Positions 18,947 through 28,476 of a DNA stretch of 64,000 bases are shown here, in pieces. The DNA is from Luteimonas rhizosphaericola (lineage in GTDB: Bacteria; Pseudomonadota; Gammaproteobacteria; Xanthomonadales; Xanthomonadaceae): the NCBI RefSeq assembly GCF_029888045.1, contig NZ_JARXRN010000029.1, positions 91,150 to 155,149 of the forward strand, read 5' to 3'. Within the stretch, counting starts at the first letter, position 1; each line of letters begins with the position of its first letter. The notes beneath the pieces were generated by a model. That model did no database searches, was not told the origin of the DNA, and saw only the letters and a list, made by a program, of their open reading frames with translations. Made by a program: the position numbers and the translations under genes.

Positions 18947-19494
18947 GTGACGCGCCGCCTGCCGACGATCCACGGCATCACCGAGCACGATGCCGGCCCC
19001 TACCGCATGGAGCGGCTGGACCTGGAGTTCAGCAACGGCGAGCGCCGCCAGTTCGAGCGCCTGCGCGGGCGCGGCCACGGCGCGGTGGCGGTGGTCCCGC
19101 TGCTCGACGAGAACACCGTGCTCCTGGTGCGCGAGTACGCGGCGGGACTGCATCGCTACGAGCTGGGTCTGGTGAAGGGCCGGATCGATGCCGGCGAGAC
19201 GCCAGTGCAGGCGGCCGACCGCGAGCTCAAGGAGGAAGCGGGCTACGGCGCGCGCCGGCTCGACGTGGTGCGGCTGCTGTCGCTGGCGCCGGTGTACATG
19301 AGCCACGAGACCACGGTCGTGCTTGCGCGCGACCTGTATCCCGAGCGCCTGCCGGGCGACGAGCCGGAGGAACTGGAAGTCGTGCCGTGGCCGCTCGCGG
19401 ATATCGGCGAGCTGGCCCTGCGCGAGGATTTCTCGGAAGGGCGGTCGATCGCGGCGCTGTTCGCCGCGCGCCAGTACCTGGAGCGGGAGCGCGC

Positions 19495-19498
<4 letters not shown>
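18947..19498 (+). CDS. nudE: ADP compounds hydrolase NudE (Nudix)
   Basis: This 183-residue Nudix hydrolase has the box GRIDAGETPVQAADRELKEEAGY, matching Gx5Ex7REUxEExGU. It also has the NudE-type start MTRRLPTIHGITEHDAGPYRMERLDLEFSNG (quoted in part: GITEHDAGPYRMERLDL). NudE hydrolyses ADP-ribose, NADH and diadenosine polyphosphates. I chose the GTG at 18947 because the sequence just downstream matches the family N-terminus and no ATG fits. Its TGA overlaps the ATG of cysQ. The nudE-cysQ pair is common in gammaproteobacteria and suggests joint clean-up of nucleotide by-products. Confidence 0.9.
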
Positions 19499-20328
<830 letters not shown>

Positions 20329-20331
20329 CGC

Positions 20332-21150
20332 GTGAGCGGCACACCCGGCGACATCCAGCGCCTGCTCGCGATCATGGCGCGGCTGCGCAGCCCCGACGGC
20401 GGCTGCCCGTGGGACCTGGCGCAGGATTTCTCCACCATCGCGCCCTATACGATCGAGGAGGCCTACGAGGTCGCCGATGCGATCGACCGCGGTGACATGG
20501 CCTCGCTGCGCGACGAACTGGGCGACCTGCTGCTGCAGGTGGTGTTCCACGCGCGCATGGCCGAGGAGCAGTCGGCGTTCGCGTTCGGCGACGTGGTGGA
20601 CGCGATCTGCGACAAGATGGTGCGTCGCCATCCGCATGTGTTCGGCGGCGCCGATGCCGGGGATCCGCAGGCACAGAGCGGCCAATGGGAAGCGATCAAG
20701 CGCGCCGAACGCGCCGCCGCGGGCGAAACCGATCCTTCGGCGCTGGCCGGCATCTCGCGTGGCCTGCCCGAATGGCAGCGTGCGGTGAAGCTGCAGGCGC
20801 GCGCCGCGCGGGTCGGGTTCGACTGGCCGGGCCCGGCGCCGGTGATCGACAAGCTGCACGAGGAGATCGACGAGGTGCGGGTGGAGTTCGATGCGGTGGC
20901 GGCCGATCCGGAGGATGCGCAGGCGCGCGCACGGCTGCAGGACGAGCTTGGCGACCTGCTGTTCGTCGCCGCCAATCTCACCCGGCATGCACGGGTGGAC
21001 GTCGGCGCCGCGCTGCGCGGCGCCAACCACAAGTTCGAGCGCCGGTTCCGGGCGATGGAAGCGATGGCGCAGGCCGAGGGGGTGCGGCTGCAGGACCTGC
21101 CGCTGGAGGCGCAGGATCGGTACTGGCATCGCGCCAAGGCGGTTACGTAG
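20332..21150 (+). CDS. mazG: nucleoside triphosphate pyrophosphohydrolase MazG
   Basis: This 272-residue all-alpha NTP pyrophosphatase has two tandem MazG domains. The first holds CPWDLAQDFSTIAPYTIEEAYEV and DELGDLLLQVVFH. The second holds EEIDEVRVEF and DELGDLLFVAANLTRHARVD. The paired ExxE and ExxD metal ligands are visible in each. MazG hydrolyses (d)NTPs to (d)NMP and pyrophosphate, cleaning non-canonical nucleotides and affecting ppGpp levels in some bacteria. The start is GTG at 20332, 3 bp after the cysQ stop. Confidence 0.95.
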   Translation: MSGTPGDIQRLLAIMARLRSPDGGCPWDLAQDFSTIAPYTIEEAYEVADAIDRGDMASLRDELGDLLLQVVFHARMAEEQSAFAFGDVVDAICDKMVRRHPHVFGGADAGDPQAQSGQWEAIKRAERAAAGETDPSALAGISRGLPEWQRAVKLQARAARVGFDWPGPAPVIDKLHEEIDEVRVEFDAVAADPEDAQARARLQDELGDLLFVAANLTRHARVDVGAALRGANHKFERRFRAMEAMAQAEGVRLQDLPLEAQDRYWHRAKAVT

Positions 21151-21346
21151 CGACGGGCGCGGTGGGCACTCGCCCGCTGCCGCACCCGGCGCCTCGACCC
21201 GCGACACCGGCCGCGAATTCGCCCGCCGTCCCGCGAACCGTCGTCCCGTACGGCGTTCGCGCGGGGCCGGCCCGGGTCCCGCTTGTCGGCCGCGCCTGGC
21301 CTCGTCATCATCGCCCTGACCCGACCGCGCCCGGCCGGAGGCCGCC
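21151..21346. other. 196-bp intergenic stretch, no gene seen
   Basis: This lies between mazG and the DUF962 gene. It is GC-rich and without a convincing ORF, promoter hexamers or terminator hairpin with a T-tract. Confidence 0.5.
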
Positions 21347-21649
21347 ATGCCCCGATTCGCCAGCTTCCGCGAGTTCTATCCCTACTACCTGAGCGAGCAC
21401 AGACACCGCACCTCGCGACGCCTGCATTTCATCGGCAGTTGCGGCGCGCTGGCGTTCGTGGCGCTGGCGATCGTGCAGCGCGATGCCTGGTGGCTGCTGG
21501 CGGCGCTGCTGTGCGGGTACGCGTTCGCGTGGGTCGGGCACTTCTTCTTCGAGAAGAACCGGCCGGCGACCTTCCGCCATCCGTTCTATTCGTTCGCCGG
21601 CGACTGGGTGATGTTCAAGGACATCCTGACCGGTCGCATCCGGTTCTGA
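21347..21649 (+). CDS. DUF962 (Mpo1-like) small membrane protein
   Basis: This 100-residue protein starts RFASFREFYPYYLSEH and has RRLHFIGSCGALAF. Two hydrophobic segments (about residues 30-63) follow, then the signature WVGHFFFEKNRPATF and a D-W-V-M-F end. This is the DUF962 pattern. The yeast relative Mpo1 is an Fe(II)-dependent dioxygenase of fatty-acid alpha-oxidation, and the His residues here may bind metal. The bacterial role is not established. It is convergent with the DUF486 gene. Confidence 0.85.
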   Translation: MPRFASFREFYPYYLSEHRHRTSRRLHFIGSCGALAFVALAIVQRDAWWLLAALLCGYAFAWVGHFFFEKNRPATFRHPFYSFAGDWVMFKDILTGRIRF

Positions 21650-21796
21650 ACCCGCTGCGGCGGGACGCGCCGCGCATCCCGTCCGAGCGGGACGTGCAGG
21701 CCGGGGGCTACGAGCGCCGCGCGGCGCAGCTCTGCCTTGCGCAGGCCCCGCGCGCCCGCATCCCTGGCGCAACACGCCCGCCCCGCGCGACCGCGC

Positions 21797-22141
21797 TCAC
21801 TCCAGGAAGATCAGCCACGCGGCCACCGCGATCAGCGCGAACCCGGCCCAGTGGTTCCACTTCAGCGGCTGGCCGAGGTACCAGGCCGAGAAGCCGGCGA
21901 ACACCAGCAGGGTGATCACCTCCTGCATGCCCTTGAGCTGCGGCGCCGAGTAGAACGTCGACCCCAGGCGGTTGGCCGGCACCATGAGGCAGTACTCGAA
22001 GAATGCGATACCCCAGCTGATCAGGATCACGGTCAGCAGTGGCGTGGTCTTGTACTTGAGATGGCCGTACCAGGCGAAGGTCATGAACAGGTTGGAGCCG
22101 ATCAGCAGCAGGATCGGGACGAGGCGGTCGAAAGGCGGCAT
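21797..22141 (-). CDS. DMT-superfamily small membrane protein, DUF486
   Basis: This 114-residue protein has four hydrophobic segments (about residues 8-24, 36-54, 71-88 and 94-112). The family signatures are TFAWYGHLKYK, WGIAFFEYCLMVPANRLG and LKGMQEVITLLVFAGFSAWYLG. These match DUF486, a four-helix relative of drug/metabolite transporters. The substrate is unknown. It is divergent from the response-regulator gene across 108 bp and convergent with DUF962 across 147 bp that hold nothing recognisable. Confidence 0.88.
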   Translation of the reverse strand: MPPFDRLVPILLLIGSNLFMTFAWYGHLKYKTTPLLTVILISWGIAFFEYCLMVPANRLGSTFYSAPQLKGMQEVITLLVFAGFSAWYLGQPLKWNHWAGFALIAVAAWLIFLE

Positions 22142-22249
22142 GGGCGGTCGCGGCGGCGTCGGAAATGCGGACGATGCGCATCTTCACGGCGCTTGTACAG
22201 CGGGACTGGCAGCCTTTCACAAAGCTGAAGACCCCTTAGAGGAAACCAC

Positions 22250-22963
22250 ATGCGTGCAGGGCAGGAGACCGGCGGGCTGGTCCTGATCGTCGAGGACAAC
22301 CGCAACATCTCGGAAATGGTAGGCGAATACCTGGAAAGCCGCGGCTTCGAGGTCGATTACGCCTCCGACGGCCTGGACGGCTACCGCCTGGCGGTGGAGA
22401 ACAGCTACGACGTGATCGTGCTCGATCTCATGCTGCCGCGCCTGGATGGCGTGGAAGTGTGCAAGCGCCTGCGCGCCGAGGCGCGCAAGTCCACGCCGGT
22501 GCTCATGCTCACTGCGCGCGACACCCTGGACGAGAAGCTGACCGGGCTGTCCTCCGGCGCCGACGACTACCTGACCAAGCCGTTCGCGATCCAGGAACTG
22601 GAAGCCCGGCTGCGCGCCCTGATCCGCCGCGAGCGCCGCCAGGTGGGCTCCGAGGTGCTGAAGGTCGCCGACCTCGTGCTCGACCCGGCCAGCATGCGCG
22701 CCACCCGTGGCGGCACCGAGCTGCAGCTCTCGCCGATCGGCATGAAGCTGCTCACCATTCTCATGCGCGAATCGCCCCGGGTGGTGAACCGGCAGGAGAT
22801 CGAGCGCGAGATCTGGGGCAACGGGCTGCCGGATTCGGACACCCTGCGCAGCCATCTGTACAACCTGCGCAAGATCATCGACAAGCCGTTCGACAAGCCG
22901 CTGCTGCACACGGTGCAGAGTGCGGGCTACCGGATCGCGGACATCGACCAGTCGCCGGCCTGA
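22250..22963 (+). CDS. OmpR/PhoB-family response regulator
   Basis: The protein has 237 residues. The receiver domain (about 8-125) has acidic residues E15-D16, phospho-acceptor D59 (VIVLDLMLPRLDG) and Lys in YLTKPFAIQELE. A winged-helix DNA-binding domain follows, with LQLSPIGMKLLTILMRE and SDTLRSHLYNLRKIID. It starts 10 bp after TTAGAGGAAACC, a good ribosome binding site, and lies 18 bp before a sensor kinase gene. The kinase is followed by a MacAB-type exporter, so the pair may regulate that exporter. Its specific regulon cannot be named from sequence. Confidence 0.9.
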   Translation: MRAGQETGGLVLIVEDNRNISEMVGEYLESRGFEVDYASDGLDGYRLAVENSYDVIVLDLMLPRLDGVEVCKRLRAEARKSTPVLMLTARDTLDEKLTGLSSGADDYLTKPFAIQELEARLRALIRRERRQVGSEVLKVADLVLDPASMRATRGGTELQLSPIGMKLLTILMRESPRVVNRQEIEREIWGNGLPDSDTLRSHLYNLRKIIDKPFDKPLLHTVQSAGYRIADIDQSPA

Positions 22964-22981
22964 GCCCGGCGGAGCAGTCCG

Positions 22982-24274
22982 ATGCCGCAGGGATTGCCGC
23001 GCAGGATCCGCTACGCGTTCGTCACCCAGGGCCTGCTGCTGATCCTGGCGGTCGTGTTCGGCGTCAGCGTGGTCACGCTGATCACGCGCGACGCATTGAT
23101 CAGCCAGCGGCTCGAGGTCGAGGCGCAGGCGTTCTGGGAACGTCGCGCCGGCCTGCGCCCGCCGGGGCAGATGCCGGCCACGAATGCGCTGCAGGGCTAC
23201 TTCCGCGGGCAGGGGGAAGACGAGGACGCCATCCCCGGGTTCGTCCGATCCCTGCCCGAGGGCATGAACTACATGTACCGCCTGCAGCGCGCGATCCTGG
23301 TGCAGCGGCGGCCGGACGGCGTGCTGTACCTGGTGCTGCAGACACGCACCGTCGACCGGCTGATGTGGTCCTCGGCCGCGGCGATGATCCTGCTCGGTCT
23401 GCTCGCGGCCCTGGCCATCACGGCGCTGACGTACCGCAAATCGCGCGGAATCGTCATGCCGATCAACCGCCTGGCCGAGGAGGTCTCGCGCTGGGATCCG
23501 CTGCAGGGCGAGATGTCCGCGCCGCTGGCGATCTCGGCCGGCGCGGGTGATTCCGGCCGCGAGGTGCGAGCGCTGTCGAGTGCGCTGCACGGGCTGACCA
23601 GCCGCGTGGCCGAGTTCATCCAGCGCGAGCGCGACTTCACCCGCGACGCCAGCCACGAGCTGCGCACGCCCCTGACCGTGATCCGCGTCGCCAGCGACAT
23701 GCTGCTCTCCGATCCCGCGCTGCCCGCGCACGGCAGGCGTTCGCTCGAGCGCATCCAGCGCGCGGGGCGCGACATGGAGGCGGTCATCGACGCGTTCCTG
23801 ATCCTGGCGCGCGAGGGCGGGGTGGCGCCGGTGAGCGAGGAATTCGACGTGCGCGAGGTGGCGCTCGAGGAAATCGACAAGGCGCAGGCGCTGCTGGCCG
23901 GCAAGCCGGTGGAGCTGGCGCTGGTCGGAGATGCCGCGCCACGGCTGTTCGCGCCGCGTGCGGTGCTCGGCGTGGTGCTGCGCAACCTGCTGCGCAACGC
24001 CTGCCATTTCACCGAGCGCGGCAGGATCGAGGTGGAGATCTCGCCGGACGCGGTCGCCATCCGCGATACCGGGATCGGCATGTCGGCCGAGACCCTGCGG
24101 CATGCCTTCGAGCCGTTCTATCGCGCCGACGCCTTCAGCCCGATGGGGAAGGGGTTCGGCCTGACCATCGCCAACCGCCTCGCGCGCCGGTTCGGTTGGG
24201 ACCTGGTGCTGGAAAGCGAGCCCGATGCCGGCACCGTGGCCACGGTGCGCTTCACGCCCGCGAACGAATCCTGA
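22982..24274 (+). CDS. membrane sensor histidine kinase
   Basis: This 430-residue kinase has transmembrane helices near residues 15-36 and 124-146 and a periplasmic sensor of about 85 residues. The sensor contains an acidic GQGEDEDAIPGF and a Tyr/Met-rich PEGMNYMYRLQR. A HAMP-like linker follows (GIVMPINRLAEEVSRWDP). The HisKA domain has the phospho-acceptor H225 in RDASHELRTPLTVIR, and the ATPase domain has LRNLLRNACHFTERG, IRDTGIGM and GKGFGLTIANRLA. It pairs with the upstream response regulator. The ligand is not predictable. Confidence 0.92.
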   Translation: MPQGLPRRIRYAFVTQGLLLILAVVFGVSVVTLITRDALISQRLEVEAQAFWERRAGLRPPGQMPATNALQGYFRGQGEDEDAIPGFVRSLPEGMNYMYRLQRAILVQRRPDGVLYLVLQTRTVDRLMWSSAAAMILLGLLAALAITALTYRKSRGIVMPINRLAEEVSRWDPLQGEMSAPLAISAGAGDSGREVRALSSALHGLTSRVAEFIQRERDFTRDASHELRTPLTVIRVASDMLLSDPALPAHGRRSLERIQRAGRDMEAVIDAFLILAREGGVAPVSEEFDVREVALEEIDKAQALLAGKPVELALVGDAAPRLFAPRAVLGVVLRNLLRNACHFTERGRIEVEISPDAVAIRDTGIGMSAETLRHAFEPFYRADAFSPMGKGFGLTIANRLARRFGWDLVLESEPDAGTVATVRFTPANES

Positions 24275-24300
24275 CCGTCGGCGCGTGGCGCCGCCGCCTG

Positions 24301-24332
24301 CGTCAACGCGGGCACGGGGCGGCGCGTTGACG
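24301..24332. repeat. perfect 10-bp inverted repeat upstream of the macA-like gene
   Basis: The arms CGTCAACGCG and CGCGTTGACG flank a 12-base spacer, 29 bases before the chosen macA start and 26 bases after the kinase stop. It could be an operator or an RNA hairpin. There is no T-tract, so an intrinsic terminator is less likely. Confidence 0.6.
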
Positions 24333-24360
24333 AGCCCAGTTGCCGCTCCCCGGAAGCCCC

Positions 24361-25881
24361 ATGCGACCAGCCCCGACCCGCCGCCGGCGTCCGTCCACGA
24401 CCCTGTCCGTCATTGCGGCGATCGCGCTCGTCGCGCTTGTCGCCGGGGCGGCCTGGTGGCATGGGCAGCGCGACGAAGGCGCCGAGTCGGCATGGCGTAC
24501 GGTGCAGGTGGAACGGGGCGACGTCCGGGTCGCGATCTCGGCCACGGGCACCCTCAGCGCGATCTCCACCGTGACCGTCGGCAGCCAGATTTCCGGCCAG
24601 GTGACCGACGTGCTGGTGGACTTCAACAGCCGGGTCCAGGAGGGCGACGTCCTGGCGCGCATCGATCCGCGCACCTACGAAGCGCAGATCGCGCAGGGCG
24701 CCGCCCAGGTCGAAAGCGCCCGCGCCTCGCTCAGCCAGGCCGAGGCGGCGCTGCGCAATGCCGAACTCGACTACCGCCGCAAGTCCGATCTCGGCGCCCA
24801 GCAGCTGGTCGCCCGCGCCGACATCGACCTGGCCCGGGCCGCGCGCGACCAGGCACGCGCGCAGGTCGCCTCCACCCGTGCCCAGATCCGGCAGCAGGCC
24901 GCGGCTACCGAGAGCACGCAGCTCAATCTCGAACGCACGGTGATCCGCTCGCCGGTCGACGGCGTGGTGCTGACCCGCACGATCGAACCCGGCCAGACCG
25001 TCGCCGCGAGCCTGCAGGCGCCCGAGCTGTTCACCATCGCCGAAGACCTGTCGCAGATGAAGATCGAACTGGCCGTCGACGAGGCGGACATCGGCCAGGT
25101 GCGCCAGGGGCAGGCCGTCGCGTTCACCGCCGACGCGTTTCCCGACCGGCAGTTCCGCGGCGTGGTGGCACAGGTGCGGCTGGCCGCCACCACCACCAAC
25201 AACGTGGTGACCTATCCCGTCGTGGTGAGCGTGGACAACGGCGACGGCACCCTGCTGCCGGGGCTGACCGTCAACGCGGAGATCGAGGTCAGCAACCGCC
25301 CCGATGTGCTCAAGGTCTCCAACGCCGCCCTGCGCTACAAGCCGGTGGGCGGCGGCGCAGCGCCCGCATCGGGGCCGCCTGCCGCTCGAGGCGGTGGGGC
25401 GCTGATCGCAGAACTGGAGCAGGTGGCTGACGGGCTCGACCTGGATCCGGAGCAGCGCGCGGCATTCGATGCTGCAGTGGCGGCCCAGCGCGCGCGCGCA
25501 GGGACTCGTCCCGGTGCCGGCGCCACGCAGTCCGGCGCGCGGGGCGCGGGCGGCCCGCCGTCCGGAGCGACGGCCATGGGCGCCGGCGCTGGCGGTGGCG
25601 ACGCCTCGATGCAGGCGCAGCTGCGCCAACGCATGCGCGAGCGCCTGCAGGCACAGTTCGCGGGCTTCACCCGCCTGCTCGACGACGCCCGGCGCCAGCG
25701 CTGGGACGCCGGGCTTGCCGCGGCCGTCGGCGCGACGCGCACCACGCTCTACCGTCTGGCCGACGGGAGGCCCGAACCGGTCCAGGTGCGCATCGGCGCC
25801 AGCGACGGCACCAGCACGGAAGTCCGCGGCGGGGTCTCGGAGGGCGATCTGATCATCACCGGCGAGCGCGCGCCGCGATGA
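24361..25881 (+). CDS. macA: MacA-like periplasmic adaptor (HlyD/membrane fusion protein)
   Basis: The protein has 506 residues with an N-terminal membrane anchor (about 14-32). The barrel-sandwich hybrid domain shows ISATGTLSAISTVTVGSQISG, and a coiled-coil hairpin rich in Ala/Gln/Arg follows. The second half of the lipoyl fold is RTVIRSPVDGVVLTRTIEPGQT, followed by a beta-barrel domain. A Gly/Ala-rich insert with helical stretches (about residues 330-458) interrupts the membrane-proximal domain. The ATG at 24361 follows CGGAAG; an upstream TTG at 24340 is less likely. The stop overlaps the ABC ATPase start (ATGA). It joins a MacB-type transporter to an outer-membrane channel of the TolC type. 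Confidence 0.87.
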   Translation: MRPAPTRRRRPSTTLSVIAAIALVALVAGAAWWHGQRDEGAESAWRTVQVERGDVRVAISATGTLSAISTVTVGSQISGQVTDVLVDFNSRVQEGDVLARIDPRTYEAQIAQGAAQVESARASLSQAEAALRNAELDYRRKSDLGAQQLVARADIDLARAARDQARAQVASTRAQIRQQAAATESTQLNLERTVIRSPVDGVVLTRTIEPGQTVAASLQAPELFTIAEDLSQMKIELAVDEADIGQVRQGQAVAFTADAFPDRQFRGVVAQVRLAATTTNNVVTYPVVVSVDNGDGTLLPGLTVNAEIEVSNRPDVLKVSNAALRYKPVGGGAAPASGPPAARGGGALIAELEQVADGLDLDPEQRAAFDAAVAAQRARAGTRPGAGATQSGARGAGGPPSGATAMGAGAGGGDASMQAQLRQRMRERLQAQFAGFTRLLDDARRQRWDAGLAAAVGATRTTLYRLADGRPEPVQVRIGASDGTSTEVRGGVSEGDLIITGERAPR

Positions 25882-26666
25882 CCGCGGGCGCACCCGTGCC
25901 GGTGATCGAGACGCGCGCCCTGCGCAAGGTCTATGCCGAGGGGACCCAGGCCGAGGTGGTGGCGCTGGCCGGCGTGGACCTGCGCATCGCCGCGGGCGAG
26001 TTCGTCGCGATCATGGGCCCGTCCGGCTCGGGCAAGTCGACGCTGATGAACCTGATCGGCTGCCTCGACACGCCCACATCCGGGCAGTACCTGTGCGGCG
26101 GCGTCGACGTGGCCACGCTCGATCGCGAACAGCTCGCCACGCTGCGGCGCGAGCGCATCGGCTTCGTGTTCCAGGGATTCAATCTTCTGCCGCGCATGAG
26201 CGCCGAAGACAACGTCGCGATGCCGCTGGGCTACGCGCGCGTGCCGCCGGCCGAGCGCCGGCGGCTGGCGCAGGAAGCGCTGGCCGAGGTCGGGCTTGCG
26301 GCGCGCTCCGCGCACCGTCCCAGCGAACTGTCGGGCGGGCAGCAGCAGCGCGTGGCGATTGCGCGCGCGCTGATCAATCGGCCCGCGCTGCTGCTGGCCG
26401 ACGAACCCACCGGCGCGCTCGATTCGAAGACCGGCGAGGAGATCCTGGCGCTGTTCAAGCGCCTGCGCGACGACGGCCATACCGTGGTGCTGATCACCCA
26501 CGATGCGGAGGTCGCCGCGCATGCGGACCGGACCTGCGTGATGCGCGACGGCGAACTGCACGAGGGCGATGAGCCGCATTCGGCCTATGCCCGGTCGGCA
26601 TCGACTGCCACGAACCCGCGCCTGGCCGTGGATGGCGGCGACGTCCACGGGGAGCGGTCGCGATGA
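25878..26666 (+). CDS. ABC transporter ATPase (MacB/LolD type)
   Basis: The protein has 262 residues. Walker A is GPSGSGKST at residues 47-55, the Q-loop is in FVFQGFNLLPRM, the signature is LSGGQQQR, Walker B is LLLADEPTGALD, and the switch His is in LITHD. The MacB/LolD subfamily is shown by the VVALAGVDLRIAAGEFVAIMG start. In E. coli MacB the ATPase is fused to the permease; here they are separate coupled genes. It overlaps macA upstream and the permease downstream, both by ATGA. The last 30 residues are an unconserved polar tail. Confidence 0.93.
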   Translation: MTAGAPVPVIETRALRKVYAEGTQAEVVALAGVDLRIAAGEFVAIMGPSGSGKSTLMNLIGCLDTPTSGQYLCGGVDVATLDREQLATLRRERIGFVFQGFNLLPRMSAEDNVAMPLGYARVPPAERRRLAQEALAEVGLAARSAHRPSELSGGQQQRVAIARALINRPALLLADEPTGALDSKTGEEILALFKRLRDDGHTVVLITHDAEVAAHADRTCVMRDGELHEGDEPHSAYARSASTATNPRLAVDGGDVHGERSR

Positions 26667-27892
26667 ACTTCGCCGACGTCCTCCGCACCGCCCTGTTCGC
26701 CCTGCGCGGCAACTGGATGCGCAGCGCGCTGACCTCGCTCGGCGTGATCATCGGCATCGCCTCGGTGATCGTGATGGTCTCGGTGGGCCAGGGCACGCAG
26801 GCCGAAATCGACAGGATGGTGTCGGGGCTGGGCTCGCAGCGGCTCGACATCTCGCCCAACGTCACCCGCGGCAGCGGCGCCGTGCGCATGAGCGCGAGCA
26901 GCTACTTCACGCTGAGCCTCGACGACGTCGAGGCGATCCGCGCCGAGATTCCCGAGGTGCAGTACATCTCCGGCTCGCTGCGCGGGTCCAGCCAAGTGGT
27001 CTATGCCGAGCGCAACTGGAACAGCAGCTGGCAGGGCGTGGATCCCGACTACCTGGTGATCAACGGCTGGACCGTCGCCGAGGGCCAAGGCCTGGACGAG
27101 GCCGGGGACGGCAAGTCGGTGCTCATCGGCGAGACCGTGCGCCGCGAGCTGTTCGGCGAGGAGAGCGGCATCGGCGAGACGATCCGCATCGGCCGCGTGC
27201 CGCTGACCGTCGCCGGCACGCTCGCGCCCAAGGGGCAGAGCAACTGGGGACGCGACCAGGACGAGGTGGTGATGGTGCCGCTGGAAACCGCGCGGCGCCG
27301 GCTGATGGGGTCGATGGGGATGCCGCCCGGCGCGGTGATGGAGATCTCGCTGGCCGTCTCCAGCCCGGACGACCTGGGCTACGTGCAGGGCGAGATCGAA
27401 TCGCTGCTGCGCCAGCGCCACCGCATCGCGCCGGGGACCGAGGACGATTTCCGTGTGCGCAACATGTCCGAGATCGTGGCCACGCGCACCGCGACCACGC
27501 GCCTGATGTCGTGGCTGCTCGGCGCGGTGGCGACGATCTCGCTGATCGTGGGCGGCATCGGCATCATGAACATCATGCTGGTTTCGGTCACCGAGCGGAT
27601 CCGCGAGATCGGCCTGCGGATGGCGGTGGGCGCCGGTCCGCGCGACGTGCGCCGCCAGTTCCTGGCCGAGGCGATGCTGCTTTCGCTGGGCGGCGGCCTG
27701 ATCGGCATCCTGGCCGGCGTCGCCGGTGCGCTGCTGGTCGGACAGTTCAACAGCGAGCTGCCGGTGGAGCTCAACGGCCGGGTGATCGCGCTCGCGGCCG
27801 GATTCTCGGTCGCCACCGGCCTGTTCTTCGGCTACTACCCCGCGCGCAAGGCCAGCCAGCTCGACCCGATCGAGGCGCTGCGGCAGCAGTAG
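26663..27892 (+). CDS. MacB-type ABC permease
   Basis: This 409-residue permease has transmembrane segment 1 near residues 17-43 (SALTSLGVIIGIASVIVMVS). A large periplasmic MacB core domain of about 230 residues follows, then three C-terminal helices with the FtsX/MacB signature GGIGIMNIMLVSVTERIREIG and the end YYPARKASQLDPIEALR. MacB-type permeases act as mechanotransmitters that move substrates already in the periplasm through a MacA-TolC channel. Likely substrates are a lipopeptide, siderophore or macrolide, but none can be deduced here. It is coupled to the ATPase gene (ATGA). Confidence 0.93.
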   Translation: MNFADVLRTALFALRGNWMRSALTSLGVIIGIASVIVMVSVGQGTQAEIDRMVSGLGSQRLDISPNVTRGSGAVRMSASSYFTLSLDDVEAIRAEIPEVQYISGSLRGSSQVVYAERNWNSSWQGVDPDYLVINGWTVAEGQGLDEAGDGKSVLIGETVRRELFGEESGIGETIRIGRVPLTVAGTLAPKGQSNWGRDQDEVVMVPLETARRRLMGSMGMPPGAVMEISLAVSSPDDLGYVQGEIESLLRQRHRIAPGTEDDFRVRNMSEIVATRTATTRLMSWLLGAVATISLIVGGIGIMNIMLVSVTERIREIGLRMAVGAGPRDVRRQFLAEAMLLSLGGGLIGILAGVAGALLVGQFNSELPVELNGRVIALAAGFSVATGLFFGYYPARKASQLDPIEALRQQ

Positions 27893-28072
27893 GGCGGGCG
27901 CCCGTGCCGCAAGATGAACGGGGCGCACCGGCGTTTCGCGCGTCTGTGGCAAAATTGCACGGTTGCGGCACCTGCCGCGCCCACGAACGCCGCATGCCGT
28001 CGACCCCCTCGCAGTCCCTGCCCGGCACCGCCGGGGGCGCGGGTCCCGGTGCGTGGTCCCGGATCGGCTGAC

Positions 28073-28453
28073 GTGGCCGACGAGACCGGACACCTGCCGC
28101 GCCGCCCGGCGCGCATCCTGATGGCGACCGTGTGGTCGCTGCAGGGCCTGCGCGCGGCATGGCTGCACGAGTCGTCGTTCAGGCTCGAGGTGTACCTGCT
28201 GGTGGTCCTGGCCCCGCTCGCGCTGTGGCTGGGCGACACCGGCGTGGAGCGCGCGCTGCTGCTGGGCAGCTGCCTGCTGGTGCTGGCGGTGGAACTGCTC
28301 AATTCCGCCATCGAGGCGGTGATCGAGCGCTACGGCCCCGAACATCACGAGCTGGCCGGCCGGGCCAAGGACATGGGTTCGGCGGCGGTATTCGTGACGA
28401 TGTTGAATGTGCTGCTGGTGTGGGGGCTGGTGCTGCTCCCGCGCTGGATGTAA
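28073..28453 (+). CDS. dgkA: diacylglycerol kinase
   Basis: This 126-residue integral membrane kinase has three hydrophobic helices and the family motifs GLRAAWLHESSFRLE, ELLNSAIEAVIERYG and LAGRAKDMGSAAVFV. The motifs carry the active-site Glu/Asn and Lys. It phosphorylates diacylglycerol released during membrane-derived oligosaccharide or lipid A modification. I chose the GTG at 28073 because the encoded start gives the usual family length; an in-frame ATG at 27914 would add 53 Pro/Arg/Ala-rich residues. The 180 bp between the ABC permease and this start hold no recognisable gene. Confidence 0.93.
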   Translation: MADETGHLPRRPARILMATVWSLQGLRAAWLHESSFRLEVYLLVVLAPLALWLGDTGVERALLLGSCLLVLAVELLNSAIEAVIERYGPEHHELAGRAKDMGSAAVFVTMLNVLLVWGLVLLPRWM

Positions 28454-28476
28454 CTGAACGAGAGGACACACAAGCG

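Noticed and set aside
24340-24360. TTG at 24340 as start of the macA-like gene
   Set aside because: ATG at 24361 follows CGGAAG and gives the normal basic N-terminus before the membrane anchor.
27914-28072. N-terminal extension of dgkA from ATG 27914
   Set aside because: The extra 53 residues are Pro/Arg/Ala-rich and unlike the family; GTG at 28073 gives the usual length.
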